Positions 8,876 through 18,297 are shown, counted from the stretch's first letter. The stretch: 34,265 nt of DNA from Magnetococcales bacterium (GCA_015228995.1 JADGCM010000003.1:1-34265); one strand, 5' to 3'. The notes: a model not told the origin generated them from the letters alone. Numbers and translations are program-made.

Positions 8876-10104
8876 GATCGACTCCTGCGCTGTTTAATGC
8901 CGTCCTGATATAACTCCAAATAACGGCCAACGACGTTATCCCAGCAGAAATCCTGGCCGCGCCGTTGAGATCGTTCTGCCCAACCACGACAGATAGTACT
9001 ATCGGACATCAGCAGCGCCATGGCATCCGCACAACTCTGGGCATCATTAGGATTGACGACCAAGCCATCGCGGCCGTGGCGAACCAAATCGCGGCAACCC
9101 GGGGCATCACTGGTAATGATGGGCAGTCCAGCCGCCATCGCTTCGGCCAACACAATACCAAAAGTTTCTAGACGTGATGGAAAGACAAAAGCGTCGGCTG
9201 CTAGGTAAAGATCGACGAGATCGTCGCCTGGTAATTGCAATAGTTGACCCACATCGGGATGGTGTCCAGAAATGCTCTCATGCAGGGATAGGTGATCGGC
9301 CACCCCCTGTTGTTTGGCTTCTGGTAGGAGGGCGGAGACACCACCACCAGCAATGACCATCATGAAGGGTTGCTTGGCAGTGCGTTGTTTGAGCAAGGCC
9401 ACCGCTTGTAGTAATAACACGAAATTTTTTTTAGGGTGATGCCGCCCCACTGATAAAAACAGAAAGGCTTGTTCCGGCAGTCCGAGACGCTGACGCAACA
9501 GGGCCTTGGATTCACGGCGCTGAAAACGGCTCAGATCAACGCCATTGGGGATGGCTACAATTTGTTCCTCTGCGACACCAAGGGCGCGATATTCGGCGAC
9601 GACACTGTCGCTGATAGCCACTAGGTGTTGGGCCAGGGGTAGCCAACGTCGCACCAGTTGATCAACCACTGGATTGAGACGCATGCCGTAGCCAATGTCC
9701 CGATCGATTTGGATGTCATCGCCGGCGCAACGCACCAACCAAGCAATATCCGGGCGGCATGCCGCAAAATGGTTAAAGGCGACTCCCACCGGATAACCCA
9801 TGGTGACGTGCCAATAGTCGAACTGCCAACGTCTTTGCAACAAGGCAAAGAACCGATCTAGTAACAAAAAACCAAGCCAAGGCCAACGTTCCAAAATCCC
9901 CCAGATACGCGGCGGAAACGCCTGTACCGGATAAGGCAGTTGCCATCCCCTTTGACGCAAGAGGGTCGGGTAGGGGTGCGAGGCAATTACCACTGGTCGG
10001 TGCCCCTGTTGCAGCAAACGGCTAGCGATATTATGTACCCCTACCTCGGCGCCGCCGATGTTGGGCAAGAAGGTAGAAATGGGTAAGGCAATGGTCAGTG
10101 ACAT
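8872..10104 (-). CDS. Glycosyltransferase family 4 protein
   Basis: IPNGVDLSRF, LSVGRHHPKKNF, FVFPSRLETFGIVLAEAMAAGLPIITSD; internal ATG at 10104 preferred (MSLTIALPISTFLPNIGGAEVGVHNIA). Confidence 0.88.
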   Translation of the reverse strand: MSLTIALPISTFLPNIGGAEVGVHNIASRLLQQGHRPVVIASHPYPTLLRQRGWQLPYPVQAFPPRIWGILERWPWLGFLLLDRFFALLQRRWQFDYWHVTMGYPVGVAFNHFAACRPDIAWLVRCAGDDIQIDRDIGYGMRLNPVVDQLVRRWLPLAQHLVAISDSVVAEYRALGVAEEQIVAIPNGVDLSRFQRRESKALLRQRLGLPEQAFLFLSVGRHHPKKNFVLLLQAVALLKQRTAKQPFMMVIAGGGVSALLPEAKQQGVADHLSLHESISGHHPDVGQLLQLPGDDLVDLYLAADAFVFPSRLETFGIVLAEAMAAGLPIITSDAPGCRDLVRHGRDGLVVNPNDAQSCADAMALLMSDSTICRGWAERSQRRGQDFCWDNVVGRYLELYQDGIKQRRSRS

Positions 10105-11312
10105 GTGGCTACATCCAGAGTAGCGTTTGCTGGTAGGCTCATCAGACATTGCAACAGGCTCACTAAGCGACGATCAATCACGTGCGTACTGGCACAGGCG
10201 ATGATGTCGGCGGCAAACTGCTGCCGTTGTGCCAAAGACCAAGTTGTAGCTTGCCGAATGGCATCAGCCCATTGGCTTGCTTCCAATTCCGGCAGAAAGC
10301 CGTTATAACCCGGTTGAATCCACTGCTGAAAAGCGGGCTCATTGCCGTTGGCCACCACCGGCAGACCACAGGCCAACGCCTCCAACATCGGGGTGCTGAG
10401 CCCTTCGGCCAGTGATGGGATGGTGACGACATCGGCTAGCCGTACGTAATCAGCTGCTACCGCAAATTCGGTGTGTAACAGTACCCGCTCGGTCAATTGC
10501 AGCTCATGGATACGCTGTTTGATCTGGACGACGTAATCACGATTACGGGCTCCGTGCGGACCCGATTGCAACCATGGACCCGCCAATACCAGCTTGTAAT
10601 GGGCTGGTAATTGGTAAAGTACCTCCAGGAGAAAGATCTGGTTCTTGCCTGGAATGAAATTGGCCACCCAAACCAACACCACATCGGTCTCTTGAAACGG
10701 GGTGAGTTGTCGGCGTAACTGCCAGCGTGTGGTGGCATCGGCTGGGCAGAATGATTGCTCATCGACTGGATTGGGACGACACCAGATATTGCTGGTTAGA
10801 CCAAAACGCTGTTGGCATGCCTGGCGCAGTTTATCGGAGATGGCGATGATCAAGGTGCGTTGCTGAAGCTTGGGCTGCAGGTAACGTTGCCACAGCCAAG
10901 CCAGACCTGGCAGTGGTTGTAGAGGCTCGGCACCGGTGTTGACCAATTCGATGACCAGTGGCAGCCGCCTTAATTGCGCCCATAAAATAGCAGCGGCTGT
11001 CGATGATGAAGTACCTACCACATAAACCAACTCAGCCGGATAGCGCCACAACCACCATAGAGTTGCCACAGCTTCAAACCAGGTCCGTAACGCTTGGAAG
11101 AGACGGGCGTCGTAGCGCCAGCGGCAGGAGATGCGTTGCACCGCTATCCCTTGCCACTGATAAGCCTGGTTACCGCTATATTCCAATGAGTTGCACACCA
11201 CTTGCCAACTCCATCCGGTGCTAGCTGCAAGGCGCCGCCAAGTACGATCAATGCGGTAGCCCGAACCGGCATATTCTGGTGGATACTTGCTCGATACTAG
11301 CAGGACGTGCAT
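10095..11312 (-). CDS. Glycosyltransferase family 4 protein
   Basis: PNPVDEQSF, VANFIPGKNQIFLLEVL, PSLAEGLSTPMLEALACGLPVVAN. Confidence 0.85.
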   Translation of the reverse strand: MHVLLVSSKYPPEYAGSGYRIDRTWRRLAASTGWSWQVVCNSLEYSGNQAYQWQGIAVQRISCRWRYDARLFQALRTWFEAVATLWWLWRYPAELVYVVGTSSSTAAAILWAQLRRLPLVIELVNTGAEPLQPLPGLAWLWQRYLQPKLQQRTLIIAISDKLRQACQQRFGLTSNIWCRPNPVDEQSFCPADATTRWQLRRQLTPFQETDVVLVWVANFIPGKNQIFLLEVLYQLPAHYKLVLAGPWLQSGPHGARNRDYVVQIKQRIHELQLTERVLLHTEFAVAADYVRLADVVTIPSLAEGLSTPMLEALACGLPVVANGNEPAFQQWIQPGYNGFLPELEASQWADAIRQATTWSLAQRQQFAADIIACASTHVIDRRLVSLLQCLMSLPANATLDVATCH

Positions 11313-12469
11313 GGATGACATAACCCCTGATACAGTTCCTCATACAACTCCTGATATTGCTTAACAATAGAAGTCAACGAAAAATGGTCTACAATGCGTT
11401 GTCGAGCTGCCAGACCAAGCTGCTGCCGTTGCCGAGCATCCATGCTCAGTAGCTGTAAGCAGGCTTGCGCCATGGCCTTTGCATCCGCAGCGGGGACGAC
11501 CAGCCCCTGCTGTCCCACTACCCAAGCGGAATCCCCCACGTCAGTAACGACGCAGGGAACACCACAGGACATCGCCTCGCCAATAACATTAGCAAACCCT
11601 TCACCGATTGAGGCGGAGAGGGCGATATCAAAGGCAGCGTGGAGGGCGGCGATGTCTTGACGCCGCCCCAGCAGATGTAACCGATGGCCCAATGAGTTGC
11701 GGTGTAAAGCCTCAGCGAAAAACGGATTATCTGCCGTCACCCCGGGTCCTACCAGTACCAGATGACAGTTTGGCCACACGGCCTGCACCAACGCCACAGC
11801 AGTGAGGCAGAGGTCAAATCCTTTCATCGGATCGAAACGGGCCACCATGCCGATGACCGGAGCATCCGGGGCGATGCCTAACTCGGTACGGATACGCCAC
11901 CGTGCGGTGTCATCGGGCTGGTACTGTTGCACATCAAAACCATTCGGGATCAGTCGCCAAGCGCGTGGCCGATAACCAAGCTGCTGGTGTAACGTTTGCC
12001 CGGCCTTAGAGTTGACCAATATTAGATCCGGCCATCGCGATAGCCGCGCCAGCAGCCATAAGATCAGGCGCAGAGAACGCGAGTAGCTCAAATCCATGTA
12101 GGAGCAACGCAAACTCCAGATCAGCCTCGGTACGGACAGTAGCCGCGCTGCAATGGTTCCCAATAGATCAGCATGATAAAGCCAGGTTTGCAAAATATCT
12201 GGCTGTAACTGGCGCAACAGCCGCCATAAGCGCCACAGACCACGTGGATCAGCCTGGCCGCGTGGTATGGCTAAAAAATAGAGGGGTAACCCCAGAGCGT
12301 GAAAGGAGTCTGCCATGGGGCCACCACCGGTCATCACCACCACACTGTGCTCGAAGCGGCGAGAATCTCTTTGTGATAACAGCTTATGCAACATACGTTC
12401 GGCCCCACCGGTCTCCATACCAGTAATGAGATGGACGATGCGGATACGTTGGCTCACCTCTCGCACCAC
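11297..12469 (-). CDS. Glycosyltransferase family 4 protein
   Basis: HLITGMETGGAERML, IPNGFDVQQYQPD, MVARFDPMKGFDL, GEGFANVIGEAMSCGVPCVVTDVGD. Confidence 0.9.
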   Translation of the reverse strand: MVREVSQRIRIVHLITGMETGGAERMLHKLLSQRDSRRFEHSVVVMTGGGPMADSFHALGLPLYFLAIPRGQADPRGLWRLWRLLRQLQPDILQTWLYHADLLGTIAARLLSVPRLIWSLRCSYMDLSYSRSLRLILWLLARLSRWPDLILVNSKAGQTLHQQLGYRPRAWRLIPNGFDVQQYQPDDTARWRIRTELGIAPDAPVIGMVARFDPMKGFDLCLTAVALVQAVWPNCHLVLVGPGVTADNPFFAEALHRNSLGHRLHLLGRRQDIAALHAAFDIALSASIGEGFANVIGEAMSCGVPCVVTDVGDSAWVVGQQGLVVPAADAKAMAQACLQLLSMDARQRQQLGLAARQRIVDHFSLTSIVKQYQELYEELYQGLCHPCTSC

Positions 12470-12474
12470 TTGCC

Positions 12475-12921
12475 TTAAGCCACTTCATGTTCCTCCTCTC
12501 CCCTTGCGGGAGAGGAGGTTGGGGGGTGAGGGGGAAATATACCCATGGCCAGTGACATGGGTATATTGGGACTCAGTGGGTTGGTTCGGACCCGCATCTG
12601 GACCGGCTCAATCACCAAGTCCATGTCTTCCATCGGAATTGCTCCCAGCAGTACTTGGTCGCCGAAAACCAGAGCCCCGGTCACACATTGACGCCCTAGT
12701 AGAGCGATTTTGACCGGAGCCATGTAGGGGATCAGGTGTAATTGACCATCCGCAGTTTTAATCTCACGTCTCCCCATTTCGGTCAACTGCAGCTGGATGG
12801 CAACATGTTGCGGAATGCACAGATGCAAGGCACCGGTATCTACGAGAGCATTAGCGTCAATCTCTTCCAGGTCAGGCCTAGCATAGTTGGCCAATCGAAG
12901 CGGTGTATAGATAATTCCCAT
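12475..12921 (-). CDS. Single-domain retropepsin-like (clan AA) aspartic protease
   Basis: ANALVDTGALHLCIP catalytic DTG motif and VLLGAIPMEDMDLVI; start taken at MGIIYTPLRLANY; the C-terminal ~15 residues are encoded by a REP-like palindrome. Confidence 0.78.
   Translation of the reverse strand: MGIIYTPLRLANYARPDLEEIDANALVDTGALHLCIPQHVAIQLQLTEMGRREIKTADGQLHLIPYMAPVKIALLGRQCVTGALVFGDQVLLGAIPMEDMDLVIEPVQMRVRTNPLSPNIPMSLAMGIFPPHPPTSSPARGEEEHEVA
12492..12534. repeat. REP-like GC-rich palindromic element, copy 1
   Basis: CCTCCTCTCCC cttgc GGGAGAGGAGG perfect 11-bp stem followed by ttggggggtgagggg. Confidence 0.75.
12536..12567. terminator. Perfect 12-bp inverted repeat next to REP copy 1
   Basis: AATATACCCATG gccagtga CATGGGTATATT. 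Confidence 0.4.
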
Positions 12922-12931
12922 GGCGTTGTTG

Positions 12932-14068
12932 TTATTCTGTCTGGGTGAGTAACTGCTGCAACAGCACCTCAGTCTCTTGTGCCAGCCGCTGTGGCGAAAA
13001 ACGGCTGACAATCGAGTCGCGGGCTTGCTGGTGGTACTGGTCGCGTTGCTGGCACAGCCGCTGCGCCAGGGTCAAAATGCCCCGGGCCATGGCTTGGCTG
13101 TCTCCTACTGGCACAACGATGCCATTATTGGCCACGATATCCGCTGAATCACCTACATGGGTGACCACAAAGGAACGACCACAGGCCATGCCTTCTGCTA
13201 CCGCGTTGGAGAACCCCTCTCCAAAGGCCGATGATGAGACGCCGATATCGAGCGCGGTGTAAACGGCCGGCATGTCATCATGAGCACCCGCCCATAACAA
13301 ACGATCTTGTAGCCCCCATGCTTCAGCTTGTTGGCTCAGGGCGACGCGATAGGGATCTGGACCATCACCGACGCAAACGAAACGCAAGTTTGAGTCCTGT
13401 TCACTGGCCAGTGTTGCGGCACGCAAGAAGGTGACGTGGTCTTTCATTGGGTCGAGTCGAGCCACGATACCCACCAACAAATGGTGTTCCTCAATACCCC
13501 ACTGTTGACGTAATCGGAGGCGTCCCATTTCATCTGGTTGGAACAGCTCGATATCAATGCCATTGGCTACCAAGGCCAAACGGTTAGACGGGTAGCCCTG
13601 TTCCTGGTGGTAGAGCATGCCCACCCGTGAATTGGCGACGATGAGATGGGCCCAACGCGATAGCCAACAACTGCCATCGAATGCGAGCCGTTGCAGCCAA
13701 TCGTAACGGCTCAAATCCATGTTAGAAGCCCGTACGCCCCAGACGATCCGTACGCCCGGATAAAACCAGCGCAGCAACAGCGCTAACAAATTAGGTTCAA
13801 CCAAATAGCTGTGTAGAATATCCGGACGTTGTTGCCGCACCAGCCGGATCAAACGCCATAAAAATGTGACGACATGCCAGCGTGATCGTTTACCAAGATC
13901 GTGCACCGGAATGCCGGCTTGGTGCAACGGTTGTTCAAAGATACCTCCTCGATAAAACAGCGCGACGCCTACCGTATGGCCACGCTGTTTGAGACCGGCA
14001 GCCAATAACGCCAACTGCCGCTCGGCGCCACCGCGATCTAAGGAGCGTGCTAGAAACAGAATACGCAT
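12932..14068 (-). CDS. Glycosyltransferase family 4 protein
   Basis: MRILFLARSLDRGGAERQLALLA, VANGIDIELFQPDE, GIVARLDPMKDH, GEGFSNAVAEGMACGRSFVVTHVGD. Confidence 0.9.
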   Translation of the reverse strand: MRILFLARSLDRGGAERQLALLAAGLKQRGHTVGVALFYRGGIFEQPLHQAGIPVHDLGKRSRWHVVTFLWRLIRLVRQQRPDILHSYLVEPNLLALLLRWFYPGVRIVWGVRASNMDLSRYDWLQRLAFDGSCWLSRWAHLIVANSRVGMLYHQEQGYPSNRLALVANGIDIELFQPDEMGRLRLRQQWGIEEHHLLVGIVARLDPMKDHVTFLRAATLASEQDSNLRFVCVGDGPDPYRVALSQQAEAWGLQDRLLWAGAHDDMPAVYTALDIGVSSSAFGEGFSNAVAEGMACGRSFVVTHVGDSADIVANNGIVVPVGDSQAMARGILTLAQRLCQQRDQYHQQARDSIVSRFSPQRLAQETEVLLQQLLTQTE

Positions 14069-14070
14069 GG

Positions 14071-14496
14071 CTACGATTCCTGATCCATCAAGCAGGCGGA
14101 TAAAATCCGGTCGAGTCCCGGTACGGTTTTGTAATGTCCCAATTCTTGCGGTAAAATCCAGCGCAGCTCGTCGTTTTCCCAATCCAGTTTGATTTTGTCC
14201 GGTGTGGCCAACTCAAAGAGGAAAGGGTGAATACGCCAGACAACGCCAACATGGTTGTGGTCGACGATGTCGACTGGCTTGGCTTGGCGTATTAATGTCA
14301 GGTCGGTGGCGGGGATGCTGGTCTCTTCCAGTATCTCTTGCAGGGCATGGATGAGCGGATCTCCTTCCAAATAACCGCTGATACCGGACCAGAACCCTTG
14401 AAAGGAGCCGACCCGGTCGCTACGTCGCACCAACAACAGCCGACCGTCGTGGCGTAAAAACGCGGAAATAGCCTGACGTTGTTGCATAGCTGTCAC
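14071..14496 (-). CDS. NUDIX hydrolase
   Basis: Divergent Nudix box GYLEGDPLIHALQEILEETSI (consensus Gx5Ex7REUXEExGU). Confidence 0.85.
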   Translation of the reverse strand: MTAMQQRQAISAFLRHDGRLLLVRRSDRVGSFQGFWSGISGYLEGDPLIHALQEILEETSIPATDLTLIRQAKPVDIVDHNHVGVVWRIHPFLFELATPDKIKLDWENDELRWILPQELGHYKTVPGLDRILSACLMDQES

Positions 14497-14637
14497 TCCA
14501 GATTTTTTACGTTATGTCCCGATTCCTGGCCAAAATATCATAGATTGATCGTTATGTCACATCACCGTAGCGCTAAATTTATTTTTTTGTCGTTGATTTT
14601 GATAGGGAGTTAAATATAGATTGGCCGGGCGAGCTGC

Positions 14638-14678
14638 CTCTTCACCCTCTCTCCTTGTGGGAGAGGGCAGAGTGAGGA
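14638..14678. repeat. REP-like GC-rich palindromic element, copy 2 (degenerate)
   Basis: ctcttcaccctctctccttgtgggagagggcagagtgagga. Confidence 0.65.
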
Positions 14679-14715
14679 GTGCGAAAGACTTAATCACATA
14701 CCTGGTTGATAAATT

Positions 14716-15321
14716 ATGAAATTTCGTCGCTGCCCAACTTGTGTCCACGCGGCTGTGTGGAGTGATTTTTTCTTCACCTTGGCCCAGGCGCTGTTTCAAA
14801 CCGCCATCGCCTTTGTTTCCGGCAGCATGGCTTTACATGCCCAGGGCATTTACTCCTTTGCTGATTTTACCACCAAAGGGATCAATTTGGTCAGCGTTAA
14901 AATGGCGGCGCGGTTCCCGCAACTCCCCTTTATATCGGCGGCTCTGATCGGTCTTTGCCTAATAGGGGGAGCCTCGTTATTCCTGATCCATAATTTTCAG
15001 GTTGCTAGCAGCGAACCCAGCCATATTCCCAATTTATTGGCATTTTTTGGTTCCCTATTATCTGCGTTGGCCAGCGAATTGATGTTTCGTTATCTGGCCT
15101 GTGTGGGGCAAGAAAATAGCTACCCTGCCATCACGGCAGCCGCTTGGGACAACCGGATGGACGCCCTGTCTTCTCTGGCAGTCTTTGTTGGTGTGCTGGC
15201 TGCCTATCTGGGTTGGCCGGCGGCTGACCACTGGGTCGCGGTTGCGGTCGCCTTGTTGGTGGTTTGGGTTGGCGGCAAAATTGTGGTTGACGCACTGCAA
15301 CATCTGCTAGATGTGTGGTAG
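14716..15321 (+). CDS. MamB/MamM-like cation diffusion facilitator, transmembrane domain only
   Basis: MKFRRCPTC N-terminus, SGSMALHAQGIYSFADF, ELMFRYLACVGQENSYPAITAAAWDNRMDALSS; stop at end of TM domain, no cytoplasmic C-terminal domain. Confidence 0.75.
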   Translation: MKFRRCPTCVHAAVWSDFFFTLAQALFQTAIAFVSGSMALHAQGIYSFADFTTKGINLVSVKMAARFPQLPFISAALIGLCLIGGASLFLIHNFQVASSEPSHIPNLLAFFGSLLSALASELMFRYLACVGQENSYPAITAAAWDNRMDALSSLAVFVGVLAAYLGWPAADHWVAVAVALLVVWVGGKIVVDALQHLLDVW

Positions 15322-15343
15322 AATAGGGACTTTTTATATGTAT

Positions 15344-17128
15344 CCGACATTCCGCAGTTGTTTTGTAGTTTTTTTGATTTTACGTTCTGCTGCCCCTCCC
15401 ATGTTCTACGATGAAGTCGTATTGTTTTACACGGTATCTGTGTAAACAAGATTGACGAGGTGGTGATGAGCATTCAAGTGAACCAAGTAAAGGCGTTGAT
15501 TCTTGATCATTTTGGTTTGGTGTCTGCTGTGGCAACGGACTTGGGTATTGTGGGCATGATTGATGCGCGGCTTCCAACGACAGATCGTTCTCATGCAACC
15601 ATGGGGCAACGGACGTTGGCCATGATTTTGAATGGACTTGGTTTTTTGAATGATCGGCTCTATATGGTGCCGAGGTTTTTTCAGAACAAGCCGCTGGAAC
15701 GTCTTATTGGGCCTGGTGTTAAGGCTGAACATTTGAATGACGACGCACTGGGCCGGTTACTGGATAGCGTTGCTGAATATGGAACGACGAAGCTGTTCGG
15801 TGAGATTGCATTCGAGATTGGAAGTAAACAGGGGTTGATAGGACGATCAGCCCACTTAGACACAACTAGTTTAATGGTTGTCACCCATGGTTACTCGAAG
15901 GATTACAGGAATGACCTGAAGCAGGTTGTTTTGTCGTTGACGACGACTGGGCCTGCTGGTTTTCCGATCTGGTTCGAAGCCTTGGCCGGTAATAGCAGTG
16001 ATAAGGTCTCCTTCCATGAGACACGAGACCGGGCAACAGAATTTCAGAAGCAGTTGTCAGCGAGTCATTTTCTGTATTGGGTAGCGGATTCATGTTTATA
16101 CACTGTTGGTAAACTGTTGTCTGTAACCGATACAATGTGGATACCAGGGTTCCTGACACGGTGGGTGATGCAAAAGCACTGACCATGATGCCACGGGAAC
16201 AGTTTGAGTGGCAGGAGATCGGCAACGGTTACCAGATAGCGGGAATTGGAAGCAACCATGGTGGTTTACGACAGCGGTGGTTGCTGGTCTATTCTGAACA
16301 GGCCGCCAAAAGGGAGACAGAAACATTCAATAAAAGCCTTGAGAAGATTGATGAGAAGCTCAAGAAGGACGTGTGGCATTTGGAGAATCAGTTATTTACG
16401 GAAGAGTCCTGTGCTGATAAGGCATGCCATGAGTTCAGCAAGAAACTACGCTGTCATCATGCAGAGTATACGGTTACAGCTGTGTTCAAGCACACCCAGC
16501 GCGGTCGTCCGAAAGCTGGTCAGCAAGCTGCTGATATTCGGATATGCGGTAAAGGTGGCATGGTCACGTCATGATGCTGCCATAGACGCCGAACTGAGGA
16601 GTAAGGGCCGTTTTGTTTTGGCGACGAATCAGCTAGATCATGATGAGCTGAGTGATTTGGAGTTTTTTCAGGAATACAAGGACCAGAGCCAAGTGGAGGG
16701 AGGGTTTCGATTCCTCAAGGACCCGTGGTTCATGGTAGACTCCATATTCTTGAAGACTCCAAAACGGATTGAAGCGTTGATGATGATCATGACCCTGTGT
16801 CTGATGGTTTACAACGTTGGCCAGTATCAGTTGCGAGAAAAGCTTTCTGCACAAGGTGGCTTCCTTCCCAACCAAGTTGGTAAACAAGTTCAGAACCCCA
16901 CCTTGCGTTGGGTTTTCAGAGTCATGGAGGGGATAACAATAGCCCGTGTGATGCTTGGTGGAACGATCAACGAGACTGTCCAAGAGATCGTGTGTAATGT
17001 GGATGATTTGCACGAAAAGATCATCCGCTATTTTGGCAAGCATGCCATGAGTATTTATGGTGTGACTTGAATGTTATAGCCTGTTCGTGAAAATGAAAAA
17101 AATGGCGTCAACAACTGCGGAATGTCGG
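15344..17128 (+). mobile_element. Insertion sequence of IS1634/IS4-superfamily type (1785 bp)
   Basis: 19-bp perfect terminal inverted repeat CCGACATTCCGCAGTTGTT / AACAACTGCGGAATGTCGG; flanking 6-bp direct repeat ATGTAT at 15338-15343 and 17129-17134; DDE transposase inside. Confidence 0.93.
15466..17070 (+). pseudogene. IS1634-type DDE transposase interrupted by two frameshifts
   Basis: HLDTTSLMV, YWVADSCLYTVG, VEGGFRFLKDPWF motifs are spread over three overlapping reading frames (15460-16182, 16137-16574, 16246-17070). Confidence 0.85.
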
Positions 17129-18274
17129 ATGTATGGGCGCTTTCTGTCTTTTCTGGGCACACGGATCAACATTCGGGTCACGTTCATCCTGATCGGTGTT
17201 GTGGTGCTGTTACAGATGGCCTTGGCCACCTATGCTTAGCTGGTCGACAGCGGATGTTACTGCAAAAGGCCGCTAAAGAGTTTTTTATCCTCATGGATGG
17301 CCAGAGTTTGCTGGTGGAGTCAACCCGTCGCCAACTCGACACCACGATATGGGGCTTCGATGCCACACTGGAAGCGTTAATCAATGGTGGTTTGGCACCA
17401 GAACGTCTGGACAAACAATCGGCTATGGTGGTTGTGGTGACGCCACTGCCTCATGTGAAGGTGCAGTTGCTACAAATCCAAACCGGTTGGCGCCCTTTAC
17501 GTGATGCGCTGCAATTGGCGCTGGAGGAAAATGCTTGGCAACGGCTATCACAAGAGACGAGAAAGCGGGTTGCCCACGACAGCACACAATTGCTGGAAGC
17601 TATGGATCGTGCCACCACCATGATCGGTCAAGTTTCCAGAGAACAGATCCAATTCGTGCATACCGGATTGACTCGCAGTGCGATTGGCAGCGTCGTTTTT
17701 GCTGTCAGTTTGCTGCTGTTTTGGGTGTGGCGTTACGTAACGTTGGTGGGGCAATTACACCGTTTTGGCGATCATTTGGTAGCGCTGGAGCAGGGCAAAT
17801 TGCTCTATCGTAGCCACGGCGACACTTTTGTGTCGGAGCTGGCTTTTTTTGGTGAGCGCATCAATGCGACAAGCGATGCGGCAGCTAGCGAATGTGGGCG
17901 ATCCTCCTTTTGATGTACGTGCTATCAAACAGGCCCACATGAAATGGTTGGGACGGTTGGAGCATGTGGTGCGCGGTCGAGCTCGCTTGCGTCCGGAGGA
18001 GGTGGCCAGTGGCCATGAGTGTGCCTTTGGCAAGTGGTACGATAGCGCTGGCAGCGAAATATTCGGTCAGTTGCCCCTCTTCCAAGAGATGGGCATTGCC
18101 CACATGGCCGTTCATGAAAAGGCGCGCGCCATCGTTGTACTGGTTGCCAACGGAGAAACTGAAGCGGCGGTTGCGGCCATGGATCAATTTGACCTCTTGC
18201 GGCGCGAACTGTTCACTTATCTAGATGCCCTATATGTTGACCCGGATCAGAGGCGGCAGCTACCAACCAACTAA
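17129..18274 (+). pseudogene. Decayed membrane sensor: N-terminal TM, periplasmic region, HAMP-like, CZB zinc-binding domain
   Basis: Frame 2 MYGRFLSFLGTRINIRVTFILIGVVVLLQMALATYA*, then frame 1 GRQRMLLQKAAKEFFILMDG...HAMP, then frame 2 CZB (HMKWLGRLEHVV...HECAFGKWYD...AHMAVHEKA). Confidence 0.75.
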
Positions 18275-18297
18275 AAAGACTATTGGGAGACAGGATC

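Noticed and set aside
8965-9356. Plus-strand ORFs (68, 62, 60 aa) inside the glycosyltransferase gene
   Set aside because: Antisense to a well-supported GT4 coding region; no recognisable domains.
12315-12713. 132-aa plus-strand ORF
   Set aside because: Antisense to GT4 and protease genes and runs through the REP element; composition looks like shadow translation.
14557-14799. 80-aa minus-strand ORF
   Set aside because: Covers the intergenic REP copy and the antisense of the CDF start; no domain signal.
15344-17128. Programmed frameshifting in the transposase
   Set aside because: Two shifts in opposite directions at non-slippery sequence and a family not known for frameshifting; decay or sequencing indels are simpler.
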